The notes: generated by a model not told the origin, from the letters alone. A DNA stretch of 64,000 nucleotides from Nematopogon swammerdamellus (GCA_946902875.1 OX336343.1:12273361-12337360); one strand, 5' to 3'. Positions 1 through 12,401 are shown, counted from the first letter of the stretch. Made by a program: numbers and translations.

Positions 1-59
1 TGAAACGCACTCCCTGCTCATCTATTTCCTCCCAAGTACAGCCTGTTAGGTTTTTTCAA

Positions 60-140
60 AAGGGGCGTGAAAAGGCTCCTGTCAGGCCGGCATGGCATTC
101 GAAATCCCCGTGCATCACACAATGTCCATGGGCATCGTTA
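60..140 (-). repeat. Rep-E fragment
   Basis: The minus strand contains GAATGCCATGCCGGCCTGAC, a motif also present at 52608 and, diverged, at 61320. The family is unknown to me; it is probably part of a retrotransposon. Confidence 0.35.
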
Positions 141-2447
141 GACACCTACTTGTAGGTGAAACGACGCCACATGTCGCGCTATCCATAAAAAAAAATCACC
201 CACAGTGCTAAGTTCGCTTTCCGGTATTTATTGATTTATTTTGGTCTATTGCTATAAGTTTAAACTGTGTGCAATAAATCGTTCATAATTCCTTAATTGA
301 TCTAATTCGCGACAATGCCTTTTCTAGATAATTTATTTCCATGACTATAAATGGATAAGCGTGGGTTACCTAACTGTACGTGTGCAGGTGTAGACCTAGT
401 TAGGGCAGTGTGTCGCCCGAATGGCAACATTATAGTTGCTGCGGCGGGGGTGAAGAATTTGACGTATTTGTGGGGCGACCGACGCTGCTCACCACACACC
501 ACGTCAGTGTGTTACGTAAAGATAACTACCTAATTTATATTATTTTATAATTTGTATGTATGCGTAGCCGTGACATGAAACTAATTTTGTAGGATTAATT
601 TTATAGCTTACGATGCATGGGTCGGTTAATAAATAATAGTTTATTAAACAATTATTTCATAGCATGGGTAGGTATTTGATATCGTAAAAATATAAATGGG
701 TATGGGAACGTGATTAGTATCTGATACACATAGCGTAAAGTTACCTACTAATGAAAGACCTTATATAAATTAAGCGCGCGGGGCGCCCTTCTATTGACTG
801 CTGACGGCGTATGTTCCATAAAACTTTGGGCTGACAATGTTAGTCTTGTTTTAGGTACTAAGAACTACTTGCACTAAATTTTTTAGATTTTATAAAACAC
901 TTTCAAATTTTGTGACGGGTTTAGCGGGCTGCTGACGCGTACTGTTCTAATATTCTGCAGACTGACTATGTCCGCATATTTTGTTAGTTATCTTACTATC
1001 CACAGACTAATTTTCAGATTTTATAAAGCAGTTGCCAAAGAGTTTGTATTACGTCGCACAAACTCTTTGGCAGTTGCGACGTACACCACCCACGCGCTGG
1101 GGGTGGTTCCGAACTTGTTAAAAAAAACTGGCTGACTGACGGCAGGCTATTAATATTCAACCTATTTATGACCCAATATTAAAATATCAGCCTTTATAAA
1201 ACTGTGGCATTTTTGGTCCCTCAGCTCTTGGACTAAAATAACTGGGCCTGACCAGCGAGCGGCTTCGCGGGACATCTTAGCGGGGCAAATACTACCTAAT
1301 ATCCAATTTTATTATTATTGTACGTCTTCATTTCACGTTTTTTCATTGGATACATATCCATATTAATTCTATATACATATTAAAAAGGTACACACAATAC
1401 ACAATGAAAAGTAAAAAGGTACCGGCGCCGCCGGCGCGGGGGCGCGGCGGGAGGCAAGCCTCCAAGCACGCCGACGGGTGCAGACCGTGGCGGGCTTACG
1501 TTATTATAATTTTATGATATCAGTATGGTGACCTAAACCAGCTGTGTCAAGAGATCAGAGGTAACCTAAACAGCCAAATCCACCTCACATTTTCAAAATC
1601 ACGCTCAGTGAGACGCCATACCAGCAGATTTGCAGACTATAGAAGCGCTGTACAGTTTTTTGTTACGACGTTTGAAGACTCACAGGTTCAAAGTAACAGG
1701 AACACACTCTTCGATACGCATTTGTCGATATTTGATTTTTTTTAACCTTCTAGGTTAGTGCTAACCATGCCCATGGAAATTTCGATTCCGGGGGTTGCGA
1801 ATGCCGAGCTGGCCGAACAGGGTGCATTGAGGAAAACCACAACTATACCAGATTTGCCGTTGTCGAGTTATACAGCTCACCTAGACGCTGAACTATGCCT
1901 GATACGTATGTCTCTAAAGTAAATTAATATGAAAACGTTCCTAAAAATAATAACAAAACCATCATTTCCCAACACAATCCCTACCCCTTAGGTGTGCCGC
2001 CCGCTTTAGCTCCAAACAGAATGTAGGCGCCTCCGCTAAACGGCCCGTTTGTCGACTGTCCTCCCCACTTCCTCCCTTCTCCTCCTTTCCTACCTCGCAC
2101 ACACAGAGGGGGGGAGGCAGGGAGCGAGGCGGGCTCTATTGTTATCTATTTGTCGTCCACCGCGGACTGAGCCGGAGAATGAATCTTCGTCGCTTTGTGT
2201 CATTCACTCTATTTACCGGGCGTCTAAAAAGCGTAGGCGTGGACGAGACAATGCCGGCACTAACAGGCCGGTGTATCATCTAATTTCTGGGGAAGTCAGC
2301 TCATTAACTCTTTAAGATACTTATTAAGGTAACTCAAGACGGTGCCCTGTTTTCATTTCATCGAGAAACTGTTAATAAATATTAGTAAATTTTTTATGTT
2401 AGTAGGTACTAAGCATGTACTCGCTATACTATATTTCTTCATTAACT
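141..2447. other. No gene recognised
   Basis: AT-rich DNA with GC-rich patches at 1419-1500 and 2700-2760. Contains a perfect 14-base hairpin at 1034-1071. The 60- to 88-residue ORFs here show no signal peptide, domain or splice support. Confidence 0.6.
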
Positions 2448-2530
2448 CGGTGGCATAGCTGGTAACGCGTTTGTGGCTTGTAGCAGAGGTACAGATACGA
2501 ATCCTGGCCGGGGCGTTTTTTTTCTTTATT
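2448..2530 (+). mobile_element. tRNA-like SINE head
   Basis: A-box-like TAGCTGGTAAC and B-box-like GATACGAATCC about 30 bases apart, followed by a T-rich tail. It does not fold as a full tRNA and lacks an acceptor stem, so it is a tRNA-derived repeat. Confidence 0.5.
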
Positions 2531-3117
2531 TTGGCTTTGTATCTATTTAATGAACAGATCAATATTCGAACAAAATTTTTATGATTATTCGTTCGATTTA
2601 TCGTTTTTCGAATTTTTCTAAAATCGCTTCGCGATTTGCCGACATTGGCCATTAAGGTTCCCATACTATTCCTACCCAACTTACGCATAAGCGCCGCTCA
2701 TCCGTCCCAACCGTTGCGTCGCATCTCGCGCCGCGCGCTCGCGAAGGCGTTGCTACGCTCAGAAGAAGTTATTTTCTCAATGACCATTTAATATACGTAC
2801 TTTAAAATAAATAAGTTTCATTCCGTAAGCATTAAATGCACTGTGCTTCTACAATTTTCAAGATTTTTTGTGTTGGAATTATCGCCTCGGACAGAGCGAA
2901 ATAACGAACTGAAACTGATAAAAACATGTAGGTTGAGTAAGCTTGAAGTACGTAGTCGAGAGCTAGAATGCACGTTGTGCTCTTCGTTCTTCAGGGAATC
3001 CAAACATAATTGCATTAAGATTGAATTAAGCCGACGTTTGCGAAGCTTATACAGTTAGTGCTGGGACTTGAAACTAGATTTTAGAGCAAGAGTTTTAGCG
3101 TGTATCGGATGGGCGTC

Positions 3118-3455
3118 TTTTTTTTTATGGTATCTGCCATGGTTGGCTGCATCACCTACTACATCCGTGATGTCAGCCCATTAAACATCTTGGTGGACTA
3201 GGTGCCATGTCAGTGCTTCCCTTCAGCCGTGACGGCTACACTGAACTGGACGGAAAACACGAACTGTTTAAATGACCGTTTCAACCGACCTTTCATTCAG
3301 TGCGGTGGTGATACCACCCGGGCCATCGGTACCATCGAGTAAGGTAAGAAGGGAAGGGACCTACAGTTTTACGTGGAATCCGAACCACGTTCAGCCTCCA
3401 TCGGTCGAGCGGTCACCCATGCATCCACTGACCATAATATGTGCTTATAATCCGA
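3118..3455 (-). mobile_element. SINE-A copy
   Basis: The tail T run at 3118-3126 is followed by the body (CATCACCTACTACATCCGTG, CACTGAACTGGACGG) and part of the head (GGTCACCCATGCATCC). The A-box end is lost. Confidence 0.8.
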
Positions 3456-3473
3456 TCAAACTCAAGCACTCAT

Positions 3474-3557
3474 ATGGCACCTAGTTTAAAAAGTTGTTAT
3501 GGGCTGACATTACGGCTGTGTAGTTGATGATGTTGCGTACCATGTCAGACTCCATCA
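3474..3557 (+). mobile_element. SINE-A fragment, opposite orientation
   Basis: ATGGCACCTAG, then GTTATGGGCTGACAT, and an end at TGTCAGACTCCAT. It faces the copy just before it, making a small inverted pair. Confidence 0.5.
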
Positions 3558-6287
3558 TATGTCGTTCTACGTGTTTTATTTGTGTGAACTGTGTAAACTA
3601 ACATTTAAAAAAACATTACCTACCCTTCTTTTTGCTTCGCGCAGTCGGGTAATAATAACAGGTTCACATCAAGAGACTATGGTTCGATGTAACAGCAAAC
3701 ATACATACGGACATACTAAAACAATATTCTTCGAAGCCAAAAGGCTTCGATGTACTTAGGTAAAAATATATTTATTCGTTGTAGGTAAGGTATTTTTCTA
3801 CTCACTCACCTATATTTGTAACAAAGTTTGAATTCAGTGAGTTTCAAAAGATTATTTCTCCAAAGGCAGAGTGGTCGTGATAAAGAATCGTACTTCTGAA
3901 TACCGCAGGCGGGCACAGGGTACTTTCTCTTCAAACATAAACATCAAAGTCCAATTACGTCACAAGTCCTGATGACTATCATTACTTTTCATGTTACCGA
4001 CGAGAGAATTAAAATTAAAAAGATAAAGATAAATCGAGGTCCTTTGATACGGGACTGCCCTAATGAATGGTTGATTAGACAAATTTAATTTGCCTTTGTG
4101 GGGTTCATCTCGACTTGGCTGAGTCTATCCGTCAGATTTATTCTAAGTAAAATATTTCATAAATTTATTAAAAACGTTTACAATTTCGCAGCTTTGAACG
4201 GAGGAGGCGTCGCATCGTCCGTATCATTCGTCAAGTTCTCGTCCCCGGGTACGTTACATAATTATACAATATATCAATGTAATATTATAGGCGGCGCTGA
4301 AATTCTAATATCCTCACCACAAGGGATCCTACTTCTGGGCTCTTAATTAAAAATAGCGAGGCGAGAAGCACGGGGCCCGCCTTCAACCTTGTAATATTTA
4401 CCTAATACTTTATTTAACATAATGTCGTCGAGGGATTTACTTCCATCAGGCGCAGCTTCCAGGAGCCACGTTTACGGCCGCTTTCAGAACTCGCTTTCAA
4501 GTTGTGAGGTTATTTTGTTTGTATATTTCAGCTAATTCACTTGACCTAATTTATCTAGGTGAATCAAGACGTGAATTTCACTGCACTACATATGACTTGG
4601 GAGTTAGCTCAGCCACTTAAATATGATTAAATTATTGTTATTATCTTGATAAAAATGGGAATTAAAATCTGGTAGGTACAGGAAAATTATGGTAACAAAC
4701 ACACACATTTTAGTTTAAGTAATTTTAATACATTTATTTTTGTCTTTATCTTTTTGTAACTTGTTATGTTTCGAGTTCTTTAGATTTTATTTCACTTCAA
4801 TCTTATATTTATTACGATTGCAGATTATACATTGACATAGAACAGAAAACAGAAGCATTTCTCATTAAAACTAAATAACGATAATGAAGCAATTTATTTG
4901 TTTCAGTTTAAATATATCCAGATAATATCTGGATACACACGCATTTATGTATTTTTATACTAGATAAAGAAATGCGATGCATTATTGATAGGTCCGTGTA
5001 AAGTGGTATAGGCCGTGGGCCTGCTAGTAAAAGCAAGAATAATAGTTATTATGTATTTCGCTCTTACACAGTGTGTATACTTTTATTATTTACTTTACTA
5101 TCAAGTAAAACTCACTAGCTAGTACCTACATATTATTATCTTGATCTAAGATTTATAAGAATAAACACGTAAACATAACGTTAAATCTTTTTAATTTACT
5201 TTATAGGTACAGAATAGCTACGGAACCCGCTGCGTGCGGATATTGTGCGCACTTCACTGCTTTTAGTTTAAATACTTCAGTTTTCCTAGAATTCTACTCA
5301 AATGTTAGTTCAATCTTGAGTGGATTTAACGAAATTGGAGTAGAGTTCTTGTTTCCTTTCTATAAAGCGACCGTTAACCATTATACCTAATAGTACATAA
5401 TATGTAAGGCTACATAATAATTATCTAATTCATGTGTAGGTATTATTTGTCACTGACTAAGGGAGATTTGCAATGAACAGTGGAGGTGACAGTGCAAGAG
5501 TAAAGATCCCATGTAAGCTGCACGCGCGGCTCAAACCAGGGAAGTAGAGCAAAGCTGTGAAAGTAAATAGTGATAAAAACTTATCCTCATTTTATGTTAA
5601 TATTGTTATTTGCATTAACGCTTCCAGGCGAATCTTAATACCTACTTTCTGCTAGCACGCCTATTTATCTTTAGACTCCCTTGAATTCATTAGATGTAAT
5701 GAGATGCTTCCAGACTCGGGCTCAACTGATTATGATTACAGGTATTGTGGCGTGTACTCTTGAATTTAAATGAATGCTTACGAGTGAAACTTAAGGCGAC
5801 TCGTTTGCAACATTGGCTTTACATATTTCGGCGGCAACATTCCTGTAATTAAAATTTAAACATTTATGTTATTAAATAATATGATATTTTGATTCATTCG
5901 CCGGTTTTATAAGCTCCATTCTTTGCTTGATTCTTTTGATTGACTGTCATCACTAGCTGACTTAATATTTTTATCGTTACTACATACTTACAGGTTTGTC
6001 TGATAAATAGAAATGTGAAATCTCTAAATTTATATGCGATCGTTTACCATCGTACATAGATTTATATTTTGTCAGCCACTTGTGCAAGTTGATGATGAGA
6101 TTTGGGATCCCATAGTGAAATCTGCATATAAATCCGTTCAGCCGCTTTCAATTTTAGCAGTAACAAACAGACAAGACAGACATTGCGCTTTATAACAGAA
6201 GAGAGAAGATGTGCGAATAAAGCGTAAGTTGTATCCTAACCTGGTTTCATTACAAATGGGGAAGAATAAGAAAGAATTCATCGAGCA
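3558..6287. other. No gene recognised
   Basis: AT-rich DNA. ORFs are short and lack domains. No complete repeat stands out. Confidence 0.6.
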
Positions 6288-6360
6288 ATCGGGGGGTGGC
6301 CGACCGAGATGGATGACGATCGCGTGGGACGAGGGTTCCAATCCCTTTAGAGTTTTTCGA
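6288..6360 (+). mobile_element. tRNA-like SINE head
   Basis: GTGGCCGACCGAG and AGGGTTCCAATCCC resemble the A and B boxes of a serine/leucine-type tRNA, but the stems do not pair, so this is a repeat or tRNA pseudogene. Confidence 0.4.
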
Positions 6361-7231
6361 TAAATCAGATCTAAAACAGTTCCACTTGGCAAACTCTGTC
6401 TCTTCCCGGTTTGTATTATGAGGTCATATTACTTTTTACATTCAATTTACACTTCGGTACAAGGGCGGTTCATGGGCATTACAGAATTGATAAATGGCAT
6501 CCTTTTACTATAAAAAAATAATAACTAAAAACAATTTAAAAAACAAGCTTTTGTTTAGGTCATTAAAACAGGTCATTAACTAAAACGAATAAAATATCTT
6601 TGCTTTTTTTTATTTGTTTTCAAAACGCTGGTCGCGCGAATTGTAAACAATAAACATACATACTTCGGCAAGGACTTAGTTGCTCGCTTAGTTGTCAACC
6701 AATCACTGTCCAATGAAATTAATGTGTTTAAAAATGTTGTTTATTTATTATTTTGATTAATGCATTTTAGTTTTTTTTTTTTATAATTTTAAGTAGATTG
6801 AGTTGACACCAGTACCAAAAGTCTGTGCAAAATTTCAGCTCAACCGGTTAGGTGGAACTGGTTAAAAATTTATTTGCAAGATTTGAGCCATACTAACAAG
6901 TGAAGTTAAATAAAAGTTTGAAGTTAAATAAGTATATAATTATGTACCAACCTGTACCCACGCAATAGGGTTCTTCAACTGTTATTACTTTTTCAGAACT
7001 CTTCGAAAATCTTCTAGTAAATAAATGTAGAACTAGTAAAAGATGTAAACGAAAGTACTAATATATCATTATTTGTTATTTTAGAACAAAATCTATGTAT
7101 GTACTCTTATGTGATACCACAATAGTAGTCAATGATTCGTAAGATGTTGTTCTGTAATAAATCTATCCTACACTTAAAAATTTTAAAACCATATAACGCG
7201 TTAAGGCCGTGACAAACGCCAACGACCTTGA
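6361..7231. other. No gene recognised
   Basis: AT-rich DNA with no convincing ORF, splice pattern or repeat that I can name. Confidence 0.6.
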
Positions 7232-7593
7232 GCATTCGGGAATTCTACATAATGTACCATGCGACTGCTAATTTCGCTTCGCACGTTCAAGTCACATTTA
7301 GCGTAGTTTGTCGCTATCAGCCTAAAGAGTTGATGGTTCGGGGTTCGAATCCCACTTTCGTATGTTTTTTTTTTTTTTGCTTTTTTATTATTTTAATTAT
7401 TAAAATGATTGTGGCTTATGTAACTGATGCGTGATTCTAATTTTTTATTTTTTATTATTTTACCTAAATAACATTTTATTGTAATTTCTTCCAAATTATT
7501 TTAGTTCATGTACTTACCACTTTTTATAAACCTCTAAATAGACTATCGATGAAAACTAAAATAAAAATAGGTAGGTAGGTAATAGGTAGATAG
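7232..7593 (+). mobile_element. SINE-B, solitary copy
   Basis: A tRNA-like segment with a perfect B box (GGGTTCGAATCCC at about 7339-7351) is followed by a T run and an AT-rich body ending in GGTAGGTAGGT repeats. The same sequence forms the tandem array at 13541-14410. Confidence 0.75.
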
Positions 7594-8050
7594 CATTGAT
7601 TTTATAACCCTGTCGGGACAGATAGACCACTCCATATAACAAATTTGGTAACGTTGTAAATCGTAAAACCAACAGAGGGCGTTAATAATTTTTCTTGATG
7701 TTGTCGTAAAACAAACAGGTGGCGTTAATGTTTGTTAATACTTCTATACTAAGGGCGCTATCTAGTTGAAATACAACATGTATCTAGGTACCTTTAATTG
7801 TCACTAGGCTGTAGAATTACTGCTACTAGACAAAAGATGGCGCTTTCATTTATATTTATAAAGAACATTATTTATGTAAATTCCAAAATTTTTAATTATA
7901 TTTGAATAATAAAATTATGACAATTTACAATTAAACTAACACTTCTTATCAAATTAAATAAAATAAAAAAATGTTTTGAAAATTATTTGGTATACGGAAC
8001 AAAATATTATTATGATTGTTATTTCCTGTTTGTGCGCTTTTAATAGATAG
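7594..8050. other. No gene recognised
   Basis: AT-rich. A short phrase of the form GGCGTTAAT recurs at 7679 and 7732. No ORF support. Confidence 0.5.
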
Positions 8051-8111
8051 ATCCACACAGAGCACGGAATACCCCCGCGCGCGCGCGCGCGGTATTCCGT
8101 GCTCTGTGGAT
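8051..8111. repeat. GC-repeat-centred hairpin
   Basis: Arms ACAGAGCACGGAATACC (8057-8073) and its exact complement (8091-8107) flank an alternating GC tract that is itself self-complementary. Confidence 0.85.
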
Positions 8112-8159
8112 AGAACGTATTTATTTAGTTGAACAGTTAAACAAATACTCGTCACTCTT

Positions 8160-9270
8160 CATTCTAATAATGTCAGCATTGTATGTAAAAAAAAAAAATG
8201 AAAACTGCCTTAAAAAATTTATGAAATTAAAACATCGAACCCTAGAGTTGAAGGCGGTGCTAAAGAAGGCTACACAAATCACAAAGGATATCATCCACGC
8301 ATGTTTTCTTTCATGTATCATTTTTGCTTGCTTTAGCACCGCCTTCAACTCTAGGGTTCGATTTTTTTTATTTCATACATTTTTGAAGGCGGTTTTTATA
8401 TATTTTTTTAAATAGTTTTTTATTTCACAGTTTTTTTTGGAATTTTTTGCTATTAATGTACTCGGCGGAATCGCTCGACCTTCGGCCTCGCGATTCCGCC
8501 TCGCTTTCCAATCTGATCTCGACCAAATTAAAATGGAACCACGTCATGGTTATCCCCTTTCAAACAAAAAAAAAGAATTTTCAAAATCGGCCCACAATAA
8601 TTGACGGAGTAATCGCGTAACAAACATCCAAAAAAAGAAAACATACCGTCGAATTGAGAATCTCCTAGGTCTAAAGTAAATTGCTCGTGATGACAAATTC
8701 AACGAGCCCAAACACGATGGGTTTATCATGTGTAGTTTAGGAGTTCCTATGGCCACCTTCCGTCTCCATCATCAGACCAGCTCGATGGTACTCGTACTCG
8801 TATTATAATATATTAAACGCATCTGGCCGGTCGGAAAAGATTTCAAATTTAGAATATTCATGAAACAAGGGTCCGAATATGAATGACAATATCGATTCAT
8901 GTATTTCAATACAATGACAGAGAAAATTTCAAAATATTAGGTACCTATTCTACCTATTTAATACTTTTTAGTTCTAGTTAATTTTTTTTAAGTCGGTTTT
9001 ATATTTTTAAAACAATATTACATAAAAAACAATAATCGAAATCGAATAATCGAAATCGGTTGAAGTGGTACAGAATTATTCGCCATGTGTCAAACTGCAA
9101 ATTGCTGAAAAAGCCCACATCACAAAAGTTTTGCTGAAGGTAACCACACACCAATAGTATTTTGTTGCTTTTTCATAAACCGCTCAATCAATTTCAATAA
9201 AATTTCAATGGGAGCACCTCTGAAGTATGACCTACCAAACAAAAAAAGAATTTTCAAAATCAGCCCACAA
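8160..9270 (-). mobile_element. Rep-X fold-back compound repeat, copy 1
   Basis: Matches the reverse complement of 23266-25434. It includes the inverted CTAGAGTTGAAGGCGGTGC arms, the hairpin GGCGGAATCGC / GCGATTCCGCC at 8463-8502, and the long body (for example AACACGATGGGTTTATCATG). It is cut at 9270 by a piggyBac element. No protein is coded. The class is uncertain. Confidence 0.75.
8236..8360. repeat. Inverted repeat inside Rep-X copy 1
   Basis: Arms 8236-8265 and 8331-8360 are perfect 30-base inverted repeats (CGAACCCTAGAGTTGAAGGC outward) around a 65-base loop. Confidence 0.9.
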
Positions 9271-9274
9271 TTAA

Positions 9275-10578
9275 CACGTTGAACGCCATACGACCCACCG
9301 GTGGGCCTAGCGTACTTTTCGGTTCGGGCCAAGCCAAACTCATTATATCCGTAATTTTCATCAACTTGAGATTTTCATCACAAAGTTTATAAAATGCGGT
9401 AATTTGTAAGGAAAATAAAAATTTGCGACTTTTACCGTCTAATTTTCGAGATATAGCAGAAGGCTCACGGGTGGATCGTGTGGCCTCCTATGAAGGATTT
9501 GTATTTTTCTGTTGGCTGGGGCCGCGGGGTCACGCCGCGGCCCACCCGTTGCGCGCGCGCCGCGGACGCAGCGATCAATCCCGGTCCGGCTGCGTCGACA
9601 ATTGAGGATGTTTTACGCTTTTCTCGCCAAAAATGATTATTTTGAAGATTTCGAGTTAACACAAGAAGCGCTAACGCAGTTCGAAAACATCGAGATAGAT
9701 CTTCTGAACCGTAGTTTCGGAATAGATTCTATGAAGACGTAGTTCAACCAACGAAAAGAAGATGCTGTCGAATTCTTTTGTCGGAGAGTGAGGATAGCGA
9801 CTATGAAATGCATATAGAAAGACGGAAGAGAATGAAACACACTCTGGAAAGGAAAGAGGGATTGGCCAGAAAAGTGAGAAGAACATGTCACCAATGTTAT
9901 GCAAAGAACGTACCAATAATGGGTAGCAAACAGGCTAAAACCAAGTCGAAAAAAGTATCCACTTATTGCCAAAGCAGCCCAACTAAACCATTCCTTTGTT
10001 TGCCTTGTTTTAACATGACTCACGGATAATTCTTTATTGTTTATGGTTAAACCCTTTGGGGTTAAGATGATTGATTATTTTAAATAATGAAGTGTCATAA
10101 TGTTGTGATTGTTCAATTTCATAAATATTTTGTTTTGTTCAATTTCATAAATTATTTTCGTAATAAATAATGTCTTCTTATTTGGCAATGAAGAAAATTT
10201 TATGTTCATTTTTATTTTGACGAATATTTTCTTATTATTTTCTGGTTTTATTAATTCTATTAATACAAATATTATTTTCTACCTTATCGTTAAGAGCAGC
10301 CCTAGCATCGTTACAATTAACTTAATAAAAAACTACAAGTTTCTATTGGATTTGAAAACCACGCCGTCCGCTTCGACTACAAGGCCATGCGGCTCACTTC
10401 CATATTGGCTTTGTAGCTGCGCTCTGTGGCTTGTAGGAAGCGTTTACGTAGGCCCTCTCACGCGGCTCACCGGTGACCCCCATGCCCTGAATGGTTCAGT
10501 AAGGAAAGGCTCACCGGTGAGCGGTGAGCCCCGTGGCCCAAACGGAAATACTGGATTTTTCATGTGGCGTTGAACGTG
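9275..10578 (+). mobile_element. piggyBac-like element, internally deleted
   Basis: Begins with TTAA|CACGTTGAACGCC and ends with the complement (GGCGTTGAACGTG, one mismatch), giving a terminal inverted repeat. The left TTAA target site is intact; the right flank reads TAAG. Inside are transposase remnants. The element sits at the broken end of Rep-X copy 1. Confidence 0.8.
9608..10029 (+). pseudogene. piggyBac transposase remnant
   Basis: A short open stretch (from 9608, MFYAFLAKNDYFEDF) stops at 9740. A second (9778-10029) ends with the cysteine-rich C-terminal finger of piggyBac transposases: RRTCHQCYAK, then VSTYCQSSPTKPFLCLPCF. The DDD catalytic core is absent, so the element cannot move itself. 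Only the extreme ends of the gene remain. Confidence 0.75.
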
Positions 10579-10667
10579 TAAGATTGTAATTTCCTGATTG
10601 CGGTTTTACTCCGGTCCAAAGAATTTACAAACTCTTTGGTTGTACTTGGGTTGTACCTAGCTCCGCT
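10579..10667. other. Short spacer with small hairpin
   Basis: Contains CCAAAGAATTTACAAACTC then TTTGG. No gene. Confidence 0.4.
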
Positions 10668-10838
10668 TATTTGTTGTTATATCCGCTATAGTAACACATA
10701 TTCTGTGAAAATTTCAACGGGCTTCCTATTACGGTTCAAGAGATACAGCCCTCGGATAGACAAACGGACGGACGGACAGACAGACTGCGGAGGCTTAGTA
10801 ATAGGCTTCCGTACAGGGATACGGAAACCTAAAAATAA
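10668..10838 (+). repeat. GACA/GGAC microsatellite-associated interspersed repeat
   Basis: GTTATATCCGC, then GTGAAAATTTCAACGGGC, AGATACAGCCCTCGG, a GACGGACGGACAGACAG tract and GGCTTCCGTAC before ACGGAAACCTAAAAA. Shares these parts with 42962-43332 and 37228-37512. Confidence 0.75.
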
Positions 10839-10974
10839 GGGGTGAAATAGGGGTGAAAGTTTTTGTATGGGGAATCCATGATTTCTCTAGGTAAGGATAT
10901 GAAAATTTATTATCTAGTCTTTTGGCACAGATTACTCAATAGTTACTGCTTTTGGTAAGAAATAATGAATAATG

Positions 10975-11029
10975 GTCAGGAAGAGGAAGGGGGAGAGAAA
11001 AGAAGGGGGAGTGGGTGGGAGGTACGTTT
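10975..11029 (+). repeat. Purine-rich tract
   Basis: Almost uninterrupted G/A run just before a SINE-A copy. Confidence 0.6.
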
Positions 11030-11030
11030 G

Positions 11031-11347
11031 TCAGCCTGGGTAGCTCAGTGGTGCAGGCAACCCTGGGCGCGGTCAACACTTGGATGGGTGACCGCTCGAC
11101 CATTTGAGGCTGACCGTGGTTCGGATTCCACGTAAAACTGTAGCACCCTTCCCTTCTTACCTTACTAGGGTTGGTACCACCGCACTGAATAAAACGTATG
11201 TCGAAACGGCTATGTAAATCAAAGAGATTTGATGTAAATAGTTTTTTCGTTTTTTTTCGTCCAGTTCAGTATAGCCGGCACGACATGTCCGACATCACGG
11301 ATGTTGTAGGTGATGTATCCAACCATGTCAGTTTCCATAAAAAAAAG
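11031..11347 (+). mobile_element. SINE-A copy
   Basis: The head CAGCCTGGGTAGCTCAGTGG (A box) is followed by the B-box region, the body with an internal deletion and duplication near 11220, and a poly(A) end leading into a polypurine tract. Confidence 0.8.
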
Positions 11348-11720
11348 AAGAAGAGGAGGAGAGGTATGGAGGGAGGAAGGGTTAGTGAATGAGGGTAGGT
11401 GTGGGGGAGGGAGGTAGTAGAGGGAACGAGGAGGAATGGATATCGAGGGAGTGAGAGGTTGAAAGGGGGAAGGGGCGGGGTAAGAGGGGGTTGCGGACAG
11501 GATGAGGGGTAGTAGGGGAGGAATGGAATGCGAGGGTGATGGGAAGGAGGGGCGACATGAGGGGAGGAAGGGAAGTAGGGAGAGAGGGAGGGAATGGGCG
11601 AAAGGGAAGGTGGCAAAGAGGGGGTCCGTGAAGGGTGAGGGGAAGGAGGGGAGGAAGGCGGGATCGAGGAGAGAAGACCGGGAGAGAGGTGAGTGAGAGA
11701 TGGGCGAGGAAGGAATCCCT
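11342..11720 (+). repeat. Polypurine tract
   Basis: About 380 bases almost wholly of G and A on the plus strand. It opens shadow ORFs rich in Pro, Ser and Leu on the minus strand and Gly, Arg and Glu on the plus strand; none is a real gene. Confidence 0.9.
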
Positions 11721-11734
11721 TCCTTCCTCCCGAA

Positions 11735-12400
11735 AAAGATAGAGAATATAAGAGAAGCGATGGTTTATTATCAATTTTGCATTTAAATCAGATTTACTAT
11801 TTTTTTATTTTATTCGTTGTCGTACGGTTGTCGTGTCGTCGTCAAAGAGATTTTATGTGATACGTCATTGGTCGTCGTCGGTAAAATCTACAATTTTACA
11901 ATTTTATATAAAATATCATTGACTTATATATTCTGTAAAGCTTATCACAAATACATTAAACCCACCCTCTTTTAATCTCTTTGGTATAACACCACCAGCA
12001 GCATCGTAGATGGAAAATATAGCCCTGGACTCAACTTTTTTTAATTCGGTGCCTGGACTCCCTACTTCATACTCAAAGACATTTTGTTCATACTTCAACT
12101 ATTACTAAAACGAGACACCGCGATTATGGTAGTGTGCGTATCGCGTGAATACAGAACCGACCGTCTCAAGAGATCGCATCGATATTGTGTCATCCTTTTT
12201 CCACGCGCAGTAACCCGTATCGCTTGCCTGCACGCTCCACGCAAACATTTGCGTGTTCCAAAACAAGCGAACGTCGCGCGTCGATCGATAAATTACCGCA
12301 ACGGCTAAAAACTATGGAGGTGGCTTTTTACTTTCGAGCGACTGTAAGGAGAAAGGAAGTATTGTGATCGTCCAAAATGTCGAAGTTGAGAATGCGACTG
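11735..12400. other. No gene recognised
   Basis: A minus-strand ORF at 11916-12098 (containing IYDAAGGVIPKRLKEGG) has ordinary amino-acid composition but no family I know. The part at 12100-12370 looks like an old repeat. Confidence 0.4.
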
Positions 12401-12401
12401 A

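Noticed and set aside
302..533. Overlapping 60-66 residue ORFs at the start
   Set aside because: Opposite-strand pair with no domain or splice evidence.
2448..2515. Functional tRNA gene
   Set aside because: Box-like motifs exist but no acceptor or anticodon stem pairs; same for 6288, 20000, 27290 and 42186.
11266..11774. Proline/serine/leucine-rich minus-strand ORFs
   Set aside because: Complement of the polypurine tract; no domain or splice support.
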